14,292 bases of DNA from JADHUC01 sp964617665. Lineage in GTDB: Bacteria > Planctomycetota > Planctomycetia > Pirellulales > Pirellulaceae. Positions 7,346 through 13,342 of the stretch are shown one piece after another. Within the stretch, counting starts at the first letter, position 1, and each line of letters opens with the position of its first letter. Made by a program: the position numbers and the translations under genes. The notes below the pieces were generated by a model. That model did no database searches and was not told the DNA's origin. It was given only the letters and a program-made list of their open reading frames with translations. The stretch spans positions 1 to 14,292 of the forward strand of contig CAZUAH010000353.1 of the NCBI GenBank assembly GCA_964617665.1, read 5' to 3'.

Positions 7346-7792
7346 GGCTCAGCTCCTGAAAAGACAGAGACCGATCCGACGCTTTGCATAAAACAGTTAT
7401 TTATGAGGAATCGTAACATGTTATGCAAAGCAGAAAAACCTCAGTCCTGCATAATCCCAGCGATTCACGCTCAGCAACTACACGAGCATTCGCCAGCATC
7501 AGATATCTCCCGTTCCTGGATTTCATCGCTTCATGCCTCCATGGCACCGCTTATGCAGGGCTGCGACGAAAAATATGCCCAGTTATGCATCGCGGTATTT
7601 CTCATAACTTGCCAAGTGGCTATGCTTCTCTTCCTTTGGTGCTTTTGGGAGTCGGCCAACTGTCGAGGTCGTTTGCGTCTCAAACGCGAGTACCTGCAAC
7701 ACGGCGATGAACATGGGCCAAAGGCGGTGGAGAAGGATAGTATTGGGGGCGGCTTTGGCGCGCAACCCAGCGTGAGAATTGGGGAGAGATCG
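7346..7792. other. Divergent spacer between the DUF5343-like and CsrA-like genes
   Basis: These 447 bases separate two divergently read genes. They carry the TTATGCA motif cluster and are more AT-rich than the flanks. The plus-strand frame of the CsrA-like gene stays open back to 7403 and would encode a hydrophobic stretch (near CIAVFLITCQVAMLLFLW), but I see no ribosome binding site for it and no family resemblance, so I treat it as non-coding. Confidence 0.55.
7379..7595. promoter_or_regulatory. Cluster of five TTATGCA-cored motifs, including an 11-bp inverted pair
   Basis: The 7-mer TTATGCA occurs at 7421-7427, 7551-7557 and 7583-7589, and on the other strand at 7385-7391 and 7448-7454. 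I found it nowhere else in the window. Similarity runs beyond the core: TTATGCAAAGCAG, TTATGCAAAGCGT, TTATGCAGGACTG, TTATGCAGGGCTG and TTATGCATCGCGG, giving roughly TTATGCARRGCNG. The copies at 7381-7391 and 7421-7431 form a perfect 11-bp inverted pair with centres 40 bases apart, just ahead of the DUF5343-like gene. The copies at 7442-7454 and 7551-7563 are inverted with one mismatch in 13. This looks like a set of binding sites for one DNA-binding protein, or the remains of a repeat element. The binder is unknown. Confidence 0.6.
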
Positions 7793-8023
7793 ATGAGCAG
7801 GCTTGTACTTACCCTCGACGCGGCCGACGAAAGCTGCCTCTACATCAGCCACGGCCGGGACAAAGATCCGGTAGGGCGAATACGTATCGTTCGAGTGCGA
7901 GGCAGGGATATCGTCGTTGCGGTTGAAGGAGATGAAGCCCAACTCGGCGTGTATCGCGAGAAGGCTTTGAAAAAGGCCATGGGTGCCGATGCCGTGGATC
8001 TGCTGGAGCAGCGCTTCGCGTGA
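7793..8023 (+). CDS. Divergent CsrA-family-like RNA-binding protein
   Basis: The 76-residue product resembles the carbon storage regulator family, small dimeric proteins that bind GGA-containing hairpins in mRNA leaders and control translation. The N-terminal strand is MSRLVLTL (usual MLVLTRK). A central strand follows with IRIVRVRGRDIVVAVEG (usual VTVLEVRGxxVRIGIEA), then the strand end LGVYREKAL (usual VSVHREEI), which keeps the Arg that contacts RNA in known CsrA. The Arg after the LT in strand 1 is replaced by Leu, and the first loop is about six residues longer than usual. The ATG at 7793 has a strong ribosome binding site, GGGGAG at 7781-7786. The gene is the only confident plus-strand gene here and converges with the DUF4177-like gene, leaving seven bases between their stops. 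Family membership is likely but distant. Confidence 0.65.
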   Translation: MSRLVLTLDAADESCLYISHGRDKDPVGRIRIVRVRGRDIVVAVEGDEAQLGVYREKALKKAMGADAVDLLEQRFA

Positions 8024-8030
8024 CGCCTGC

Positions 8031-8315
8031 TCAGCGCGGTCGCTTGAAGTAGAGGACGGTCTGTTCGGTCGTGCCGTTTCTCACAATCGCAGAAACGTCC
8101 ACAAGTTCCCACCCTTCGTCACCCAGCTTTTCTATCTGCCGTGACAGCTCGCCTTCGCCGCTCACTCGTGGTCCATTGTGCGTGAGCGCAAGGTGCTGCC
8201 ACTTCGCTTGACGCAAACCAGCATCGTCCTGGGTACCCGCGTTCGCGAAAGCGAAAGCCGCGATCATCACCACAACGCTGCAGACTGCAATGAGCGTCCC
8301 AAGGTTTGTCTTCAT
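8031..8315 (-). CDS. Small exported or membrane-anchored DUF4177-like protein
   Basis: The 94-residue product begins with a strong signal or anchor sequence (Lys then LGTLIAVCSVVVMIAAFAFANA), probably cut after ANA near residue 26. The mature part looks like a DUF4177-type fold: AKWQHLAL as first strand, a helix with SRQIEKLGDEGWELVDVSAI, which is the diagnostic LxxLGxEGWELV motif, and a last strand VLYFKRP. The function of DUF4177 proteins is unknown. The ATG at 8315 is chosen over a longer frame because GGAGG (8321-8325) lies five bases upstream and the signal peptide starts here. It follows the oxidoreductase gene by 108 bases on the same strand and could share its transcript. Confidence 0.75.
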   Translation of the reverse strand: MKTNLGTLIAVCSVVVMIAAFAFANAGTQDDAGLRQAKWQHLALTHNGPRVSGEGELSRQIEKLGDEGWELVDVSAIVRNGTTEQTVLYFKRPR

Positions 8316-8423
8316 GATTGCCTCCATTGAGAGGTCGCCCGACCGCAGCCACCTCCGGCCACTCACCGGAGAATCCGTGGGTCGAGCAGAGAAATATGCA
8401 TCCAGGCCGGACCGCTGCGACGG

Positions 8424-9767
8424 CTATGCGTATCCGAATTCCCAGCCCTTGCGAGGCTTGCGCATGATCAAGGCGTTGGCCTTGTCGCTGTTGGTGAACT
8501 TGCCCGTTCGGAAGTCGTATTTGAGCTTTTCACGAACGCGCGAGGCAACGTTGCCGATCAGCATGATCTCGGTCAGCCGTGCCGAGTAGTCGAAGTCGGC
8601 CGAGGATCGGCCGCCCGTGCGGATGGCGTTCAGGAAATCGACTTCGTGCCCCTTCACACGCGGCAGGACTCTTTCGGGCCTGCCGACTTCCTGCATGAAG
8701 CTCTCGGGAAACAGCCGTGTGCCGTTCATCCACCAGCCCGACACGGCCATGCCTTTTGTGCCGTAGTATGCGCTGGGATGCTTTGCGGCCGAGGCCACCC
8801 GCTCCGGATCGACCGTCGGCGGCATGGGCTTGTCGTTGTACGTACCCGAGCTCCACCGCATGATGCACGGAACCATGTCGCCGCGCTGTGGAAATTTCCA
8901 GGAGACGCGAACACCGTGCGGCCAATTCGTCTCGTTCGGGTCTTCCCCCTCGCATTCGACTTCACACGTATCGGCCTCGTACAGCTTCAGCGCCCATACA
9001 GCGCCGTCGGCGTTGTGACAGAACCAATCGCCCAAGAGCCCCGTGCCGTAATCGATCCAGCCACGCCAACGGGCCGGATGAATTCCGCTGCGATACTCAC
9101 GCTCCTTCACCGGGCCTTGCCACAAGTCCCAATCGAGGCTCGACTGAACGGGAATCGGTTTGCCGGGATCGCGCGAGCCGAAATCCATCTGATTATAAGG
9201 CGGACGTATGTGGGCCTCGGTCACATCGCCGAGGCTTCCCTGCCAAATCCACTCGCACAGCAGTCGCACGTGTTCGCCTGAGTGGCCCTGGTTGCCCATC
9301 TGTGTGACGACCTGTTTGGCCTTGGCCAGCTCGCGCAGTTTGCGTGCCTCGTAAATGTCATGACACAGAGGTTTCTCGCAGTAGACGGCCAACTCGGCGT
9401 CCAGGGCTCGAACGGCGGCAGGAAAATGGTGATGGTCTGGCGTGGCGACCCAAACCGCGTCAAGCTGTTTCTGCTCGTCGAACAGCTTTCTGTAGTCATC
9501 GTAGATCTTCGCGTCGGCGAAGCGTTCCTTGATCTTGTTGATCGAACCGCGGGCATGATTCATATCCACATCGGCCGCTGCGACAATCTGCTCGCCTGAA
9601 GCCACATTCACGCCCTTGCCGCCCATACCGCCAATGCCGACAAGTGCAAAGCGGATCTTTTCGTTGGCAGAGTAAGTACGGGCCATGGCCGCAGGACCGA
9701 TCAGTAACGAAGCCGACGTCGCAACGCCAGCCTGAAGAACTCGTCGACGGGTGATTCGATTATGCAT
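8424..9767 (-). CDS. Tat-exported Gfo/Idh/MocA-family oxidoreductase
   Basis: The 447-residue product belongs to the NAD(P)-dependent Gfo/Idh/MocA dehydrogenase family, typically acting on sugars, inositols or their derivatives. A twin-arginine signal (TRRRVLQAG at 6-14, cleavage near AMA/RT at 29) predicts export in folded form with its cofactor. The Rossmann fold carries GIGGMGGKG at 44-52, followed by TPDHHH at 109-114 and the family motif EKP at 131-133. The second domain has GTGLLGDWFCHNADGAVWAL near 243-262, which supplies the usual His of this planctomycete subgroup. The length is normal for exported members. The ATG at 9767 lacks a strong ribosome binding site, but the signal sequence begins there. 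Many paralogues of this type exist in planctomycetes; the substrate cannot be assigned. Confidence 0.93.
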   Translation of the reverse strand: MHNRITRRRVLQAGVATSASLLIGPAAMARTYSANEKIRFALVGIGGMGGKGVNVASGEQIVAAADVDMNHARGSINKIKERFADAKIYDDYRKLFDEQKQLDAVWVATPDHHHFPAAVRALDAELAVYCEKPLCHDIYEARKLRELAKAKQVVTQMGNQGHSGEHVRLLCEWIWQGSLGDVTEAHIRPPYNQMDFGSRDPGKPIPVQSSLDWDLWQGPVKEREYRSGIHPARWRGWIDYGTGLLGDWFCHNADGAVWALKLYEADTCEVECEGEDPNETNWPHGVRVSWKFPQRGDMVPCIMRWSSGTYNDKPMPPTVDPERVASAAKHPSAYYGTKGMAVSGWWMNGTRLFPESFMQEVGRPERVLPRVKGHEVDFLNAIRTGGRSSADFDYSARLTEIMLIGNVASRVREKLKYDFRTGKFTNSDKANALIMRKPRKGWEFGYA

Positions 9768-10047
9768 GGTAATAGGCGAGCCCTGAGTGGCCCGGTTCGC
9801 TAGGGATTCTGCCGCTCACAGTTTCACGTGCGACCGTCGCACAGACCGGAGCACGGCCAACGGCTGCTATTGTATCACGAGCAACAACGCCCGACAGCAT
9901 TCTCCGGTGGAATATTCACACTCGTACCACTCAGCCGTGCCACCGCACGCGCAGCAGTGACTCTCGGTTGCACTGGGCGGCCTGACGCGACTCGATAAAC
10001 GTCTCAAGAGCCGCGGCAGTTGGCGGTCGCAGAATGGGAGACGAGAA
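9768..10047. other. Intergenic region between the oxidoreductase and OmpH-like genes
   Basis: The region has 280 bases without a convincing gene. It must hold the oxidoreductase promoter, read leftwards, unless transcription continues from the OmpH-like gene. A short cysteine-rich minus-strand frame (10007 to 9867) is discussed as a doubtful finding. No repeat or clear terminator was seen. Confidence 0.5.
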
Positions 10048-10686
10048 TCACCGTTGGCGACCTGGAATTTGGGGCCCCGTTTGACCCGGCCTGCGTGCCG
10101 TATCGACTTGCACTAGGTAATCCTGGATCGCCTGAGTGATATCCGGCCCGTTCTGATGAACAACGCGCCGCAGGAGTCCTTCCTGGACCGATCGGAATTC
10201 GTTCGGATCAATGTCCGCACTATTGTACCGCAGTACCAAGCCGTATCGATCACGTTCGGACAGCCTGGCAGCCGCATCTCGGATTCTCATGCAGATGTCG
10301 TAGTGGGCTCTCGATTCGCGTTCCAACATCACCCTTTGACGTCGTGTAACCTCCAATTTCAAGTTCTTGGCCATCTCGGCGATGCGTTCCTCCACTTGTT
10401 TATACTCCGCCGAGTCTGGCCTGAATTCCTGCAATCTCATTTGTTCGTGACGGATTCTGCCTTGCTCGTCCTCGGACCATTGCCTCAAGTCGGCGGCAGC
10501 CCGCCTTATCTCGGATTTGACTTGCTGCAGCGGAGGATGCTCCCTGATAATGCGTGCGACGTCGATCACAGCCACTTTGGTCCCATAAGGCTGAGCGTTT
10601 CCGGGCTGTGCCCGCATGGTTTGAGTTGCGAATCCGATGAAACAGACGACTGCCACGACCGTGGCGAAACAAAGAGTAGCCTTCAC
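10048..10686 (-). CDS. OmpH/Skp-family periplasmic chaperone-like protein
   Basis: The 212-residue product has an N-terminal signal peptide (Lys, then LCFATVVAVVCFIGFATQ, cut near MRA/QP at 26) followed by the conserved Skp start YGTKVAVIDVARIIREHPP at about 34-52. A long charged alpha-helical region comes next (about 55-140, rich in Glu, Arg and Gln), as expected for the coiled-coil tentacles that hold unfolded outer-membrane proteins. The C-terminal part (YNSADIDPNEFRSVQEGLL) corresponds to the closing strand and helix; the tail is Gly/Pro/Gln-rich. In proteobacteria skp sits with bamA and lpxD; here it stands alone. GTG at 10686 is chosen because AAGGAG (10694-10699) lies seven bases upstream; the upstream extension to 10731 would put 15 polar residues ahead of the signal peptide. 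Confidence 0.85.
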   Translation of the reverse strand: MKATLCFATVVAVVCFIGFATQTMRAQPGNAQPYGTKVAVIDVARIIREHPPLQQVKSEIRRAAADLRQWSEDEQGRIRHEQMRLQEFRPDSAEYKQVEERIAEMAKNLKLEVTRRQRVMLERESRAHYDICMRIRDAAARLSERDRYGLVLRYNSADIDPNEFRSVQEGLLRRVVHQNGPDITQAIQDYLVQVDTARRPGQTGPQIPGRQR

Positions 10687-10841
10687 GTCAACACTCCTTC
10701 TGACTGGGAGAGCATTCCTTGCTGGGAACATCCCCTCGACGTTCCCACCCGGCGTTGCCCCTAAGCAACCGGCGCGCCAATTCGGATCCGTGTTGGGGAT
10801 GCTCGAAGAGTTGGATCAGCTAGCTGTATTGCGCACCGACT

Positions 10842-10980
10842 TGTAGGCCGGACCAAGCAAACCGTGCAACTGCCGGAACTTCGGCCTCTTCTAACGGCGT
10901 GATTCACGGTGCTGGCTGTCAAAGCAATAAGACTGGTTTGCGCCGTTCCGGCAAGGGCTTCGGCCTCGGTCCGGCCTACA
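10842..10980. repeat. Inverted-repeat element with 13-bp perfect ends
   Basis: The ends TGTAGGCCGGACC (10842-10854) and GGTCCGGCCTACA (10968-10980) are exact reverse complements. Inside, CTTCGGCCTC occurs directly repeated at 10879-10888 and 10958-10967, and a GCCGGAAC core is inverted between the halves. At 139 bases with no coding potential, it resembles a MITE or REP-type element, one of several such families I recall in planctomycete genomes. Confidence 0.75.
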
Positions 10981-11013
10981 CGATGCTGGATCCGTTGAGA
11001 CGACGGCGGACGG

Positions 11014-11153
11014 TCTGAGAACGTGTTTCGAAATGGGCAATCATCAATCTTGTGAGCCGACGGCGCTAGCCGCGGGCTCCGATTCCACTGTGTTAAGCGC
11101 GTCTACGCCCGAGACTAGCGCCTACGGCTCAAATTTCGAAACACGTTCTAAGA
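11014..11153. repeat. MITE-like element with 21-bp terminal inverted repeats
   Basis: The left arm (11014-11034, containing AGAACGTGTTTCGAAAT) and right arm (11133-11153) are reverse complements at 20 of 21 positions, 17 of them in one perfect block. Inside, a second imperfect stem pairs GAGCCGACGGCGCTAGCC (from 11054) with ACTAGCGCCTACGGCTC (to 11130), 19 of 23 matching over the full arms. The whole unit is 140 bases, non-coding and able to form a long cruciform or hairpin. No direct target duplication was clear outside the ends. Confidence 0.8.
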
Positions 11154-11323
11154 GAAGGAAATTCGTGACCCGTTCGCTATTCCGCCTGCGCAAAATCGGC
11201 GCGGTTTTGTACGGAAAAGACTAAAGTCGGAAGTTCTTACAATCAGGGCGTCAAGTCACCAAACACCGACCGTAGATCCGCTGCTATCAAGCCAAGATTA
11301 CATCGCATTTTCACGCCTAAGTG

Positions 11324-11443
11324 CGCGTCTTGCGTTCTTGCCCAGTATCTTTCGCCATTCGCTCTTGGCAGTACGATGGGCCTCCGAGCCCGTCGGAAAA
11401 TGGTCGGCCTCGGAGGGGCCAACCTACAAGAACGCGAGGCGCG
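11324..11443. repeat. Nested inverted-repeat element
   Basis: The outer arms CGCGTCTTGCGTTCTTG (11324-11340) and CAAGAACGCGAGGCGCG (11427-11443) pair at 15 of 17 positions. Inner arms built on CCTCCGAG (11381-11388) and CTCGGAGG (11409-11416) form a second stem. The segment between outer and inner left arms is about 30 bases longer than on the right. It lies about 110 bases past the LURP-one gene's stop. Confidence 0.6.
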
Positions 11444-11555
11444 ACGTGCCAGACGCGTTGGAGGCTACTACTGCAACTCCACACGAATCTCATTCGACTC
11501 CTTGATTTGTCGCATTGAGGCCTCGCAGTCCAGGCACCCCGCAGGGGAAGCGTGG

Positions 11556-12041
11556 CTACTTCTTCTTCTCGTCGTGGAGCACTTGGTCAATCACGATGGC
11601 CGCACACAAGATGGCCACGTCATCCTCCCCGTCCGCTATCTCGATACCGTACGTATCCGACCATGCCCATACCGCCTTTGAAACTCTGGCTACGCACCGA
11701 CCGGAACGAGTGAACTCGTAGTTGTGCAGCCAGAAGCTCCCTACAATCGTGTAGTCGTTGGGACCGGGCACGTCCAGAGTGAACTCCTTCTTGAACCAGT
11801 TGAATTCCTTCTTGACTTGGGCGAACAAGGCACCGTCCCTGTAGATCTCGTAGGTCGGCATAAAGGAGAGCAGTTTCTGGGAAATGAACGCCAACTCGTT
11901 TCCGTTCAAATCCTGAACGGAAAGCTTGTCGCCCCACGAGAACGCTTCACCATCCACGAAGAGGACTTTTCGTTTCTGGTCGTCGAATATGTAGAAGTCG
12001 TCGCCCCAAGACCAGAACTTTTCCTTGATGACGTAGCGCAT
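11556..12041 (-). CDS. LURP-one-related (Tubby-like C-terminal fold) protein
   Basis: The 161-residue soluble protein covers one LURP-one-related domain, a twelve-strand barrel around a central helix of the Tubby C-terminal type. The sequence follows the bacterial pattern closely: MRYVIKEKFWSWGDDFYIFD, then VDGEAFSWGDKLSVQDLNG, KLLSFMPTYEIYRDG, VKKEFNWFKKEFTLDVPGP, and the hydrophobic final helix DDVAILCAAIVIDQVLHD. The plant founder is linked to defence and the bacterial YxjI type is uncharacterised; phospholipid or membrane binding is a common proposal by analogy with Tubby and scramblases. The ATG at 12041 has AAAAGG (12049-12054) seven bases upstream. It is a single-gene unit flanked by repeat-rich spacers on both sides. 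The family call is firm, the role unknown. Confidence 0.88.
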   Translation of the reverse strand: MRYVIKEKFWSWGDDFYIFDDQKRKVLFVDGEAFSWGDKLSVQDLNGNELAFISQKLLSFMPTYEIYRDGALFAQVKKEFNWFKKEFTLDVPGPNDYTIVGSFWLHNYEFTRSGRCVARVSKAVWAWSDTYGIEIADGEDDVAILCAAIVIDQVLHDEKKK

Positions 12042-12411
12042 TGGTAGACCTTTTGCCCTTCGTGTAGGTACGTTTCACAGCCGCAAGTCATTCGCCATCG
12101 AGGGTGCGATCTTGTAGTCGGGTAGTTGGAATCCGGCGAGTTTGTTGTGTTCCCGTGGTCCTTTCCTCATGCCCTCAGATTGCATCTGGAGGTTGGTGGG
12201 TGGCAACTGACACGTCGCCGAGAGAGTTGTCATGCAATTTACCCCGAGGCATCCATGGCCCGATTCGCTCTGACACTTAGTACCACGTGTTGCTGGCATG
12301 AAGCGGTTTCAAAACCGGGAGGGCGAGGCTCCTGCCGAGCCGAAACAGTGGGAAGAAACGGCTCAGCAGGAGCTTCGCCCTCCCAAAGTCTGGTTCTGAA
12401 ATGCCCTTATG
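12042..12411. other. Intergenic region with a repeat element
   Basis: The region spans 370 bases. The right third is the inverted-repeat element at 12303-12404. A 74-codon minus-strand frame (12299 to 12075) lacks a ribosome binding site and any family resemblance, so I do not call it. The LURP-one promoter should lie between 12060 and about 12200, read leftwards. Confidence 0.5.
12303..12404. repeat. Imperfect inverted repeat, GGGAGGGCGAGG family, copy 2
   Basis: The core arms at 12317-12341 (GGGAGGGCGAGGCTCC...) and 12360-12384 (...GCTTCGCCCTCCC) pair at 23 of 25 positions around an 18-base loop. Flanking arms (TTTCAAAACC near 12316 and GGTTCTGAAA from 12392) extend the symmetry. The copy at 651-717 shares sequence and orientation. 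This one begins 27 bases past the stop of the minus-strand secreted coiled-coil gene, a placement like that of copy 1. Confidence 0.85.
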
Positions 12412-13335
12412 TCATTTGCGACTTCTTACCGGCGCCTCGGGAATCGGAGTGAGTGGCTCGGGACTCGGAGCAAGTGTCGGAGGAAGCGAGATCGGCGGCT
12501 GAGATTCGGTATAGGTCGCCGGAGACCACACCGCCCCTGTAGTCGGAGCAACGGTTGCGGGATGGTCTGGCAGGGCCACTGGCCCGTGCCCCGGTGCACT
12601 GCCGGGCTTTGGCGGCGCGATGGCGATGCCTTGAGCCCACAACTCGGCGATGGTCATGGCGGCATCGACGTATTTCTCTTGGGCATCTTGCCGCTGCTGA
12701 ACCTGGTCGCGCATTTCCTTCAGTCGCTTTTCCAGTTCGGCAAGTCGCTGTTCGCGCCACCAAGTCTCGATTGCGTAATGCTCGGTGTAATTCGTTTTCA
12801 ATGCGTCGGCGGCTTCCTTCATCTTCTCCTCGTCGCCTTGCGCCTCTTTCAGCTTTTGCAGTAGACCCTCGTGTCGCGCGGCCGTAACTGCCAGAACGGC
12901 CGAACGTTTGCCGTCGGCTGGAAGGTCCAGTTCATCCAGATTGGCGTCTACGTTGATCTCAATCGACTGAACTTCTCGTACATAACGCGTCATCTGGATG
13001 GCTTCACCATTCTGGTAGATTGTCTCCACAACCGGTTGCTCGATGACATAGCGAACCTGGACGTTTCTGTGATAGGGGGGCGCCGTACTTGCCGCCCCCG
13101 AATCGCTGGGAGCTAAAACCGGTTTGAACACCGGTCCGGCGCTCGGCGCAGTTACGTCGTGTAAACTCGACTGCGTGGGCGGCTCAGCGTCTCGCGAAGG
13201 CTCGGCAGGGGCGGGCAAATCGGGAATGGCTTCGGGGTCGACTTCCACGGGCTCTTGGGCTGCACAAATGCCAGCACTCGCGGCTACCACAAAACAGATT
13301 GTCAACAATGTTTTCTTTCGCCACAGTGACATCAT
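12412..13335 (-). CDS. Secreted coiled-coil protein of unknown function
   Basis: I do not recognise this 307-residue protein. It starts with a signal peptide (LWRKK, then TLLTICFVVAASAGICA, cut near residue 26). A Pro/Ala/Ser-rich stretch follows (about 27-90), then a short beta-like region (VQVRYVIEQPVVETIYQNGE), then a highly charged helical region (about 155-225, for example EQRLAELEKRLKEMRDQVQQ) likely to form a coiled coil, and a Pro-rich tail. It is probably a periplasmic or cell-surface structural protein. Its ribosome binding site lies within the end of the kinase gene, so the two are co-expressed and perhaps act together. ATG at 13335 is preferred; an in-frame ATG at 13353 has no ribosome binding site and overlaps the kinase end. 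Confidence 0.8.
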   Translation of the reverse strand: MMSLWRKKTLLTICFVVAASAGICAAQEPVEVDPEAIPDLPAPAEPSRDAEPPTQSSLHDVTAPSAGPVFKPVLAPSDSGAASTAPPYHRNVQVRYVIEQPVVETIYQNGEAIQMTRYVREVQSIEINVDANLDELDLPADGKRSAVLAVTAARHEGLLQKLKEAQGDEEKMKEAADALKTNYTEHYAIETWWREQRLAELEKRLKEMRDQVQQRQDAQEKYVDAAMTIAELWAQGIAIAPPKPGSAPGHGPVALPDHPATVAPTTGAVWSPATYTESQPPISLPPTLAPSPEPLTPIPEAPVRSRK

Positions 13336-13342
13336 GATTGGT

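Larger units (their letters stand above)
10687..11555. other. Long non-coding stretch packed with inverted repeats
   Basis: About 870 bases separate the OmpH-like and LURP-one genes. No open frame has a ribosome binding site or family resemblance. The stretch holds three unrelated inverted-repeat elements (10842-10980, 11014-11153, 11324-11443), with about 170 bases between the second and third in which I see nothing. The OmpH-like promoter should lie near 10700-10840, read leftwards. Confidence 0.6.

Noticed and set aside
7381..7595. Integron attC site, suggested by repeated GTTATGC
   Set aside because: The attC core is GTTRRRY paired with RYYYAAC; GTTATGC does not fit it, and no integrase or gene cassettes are present.
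8353..8371. Short hairpin CTCCGG-loop-CCGGAG after the oxidoreductase gene as a terminator
   Set aside because: The stem is only six base pairs with no U-run on the minus strand; too weak to call.
12075..12299. A 74-codon minus-strand frame ahead of the LURP-one gene
   Set aside because: No ribosome binding site, no family resemblance, and it starts at the edge of a repeat element; not supported as a gene.
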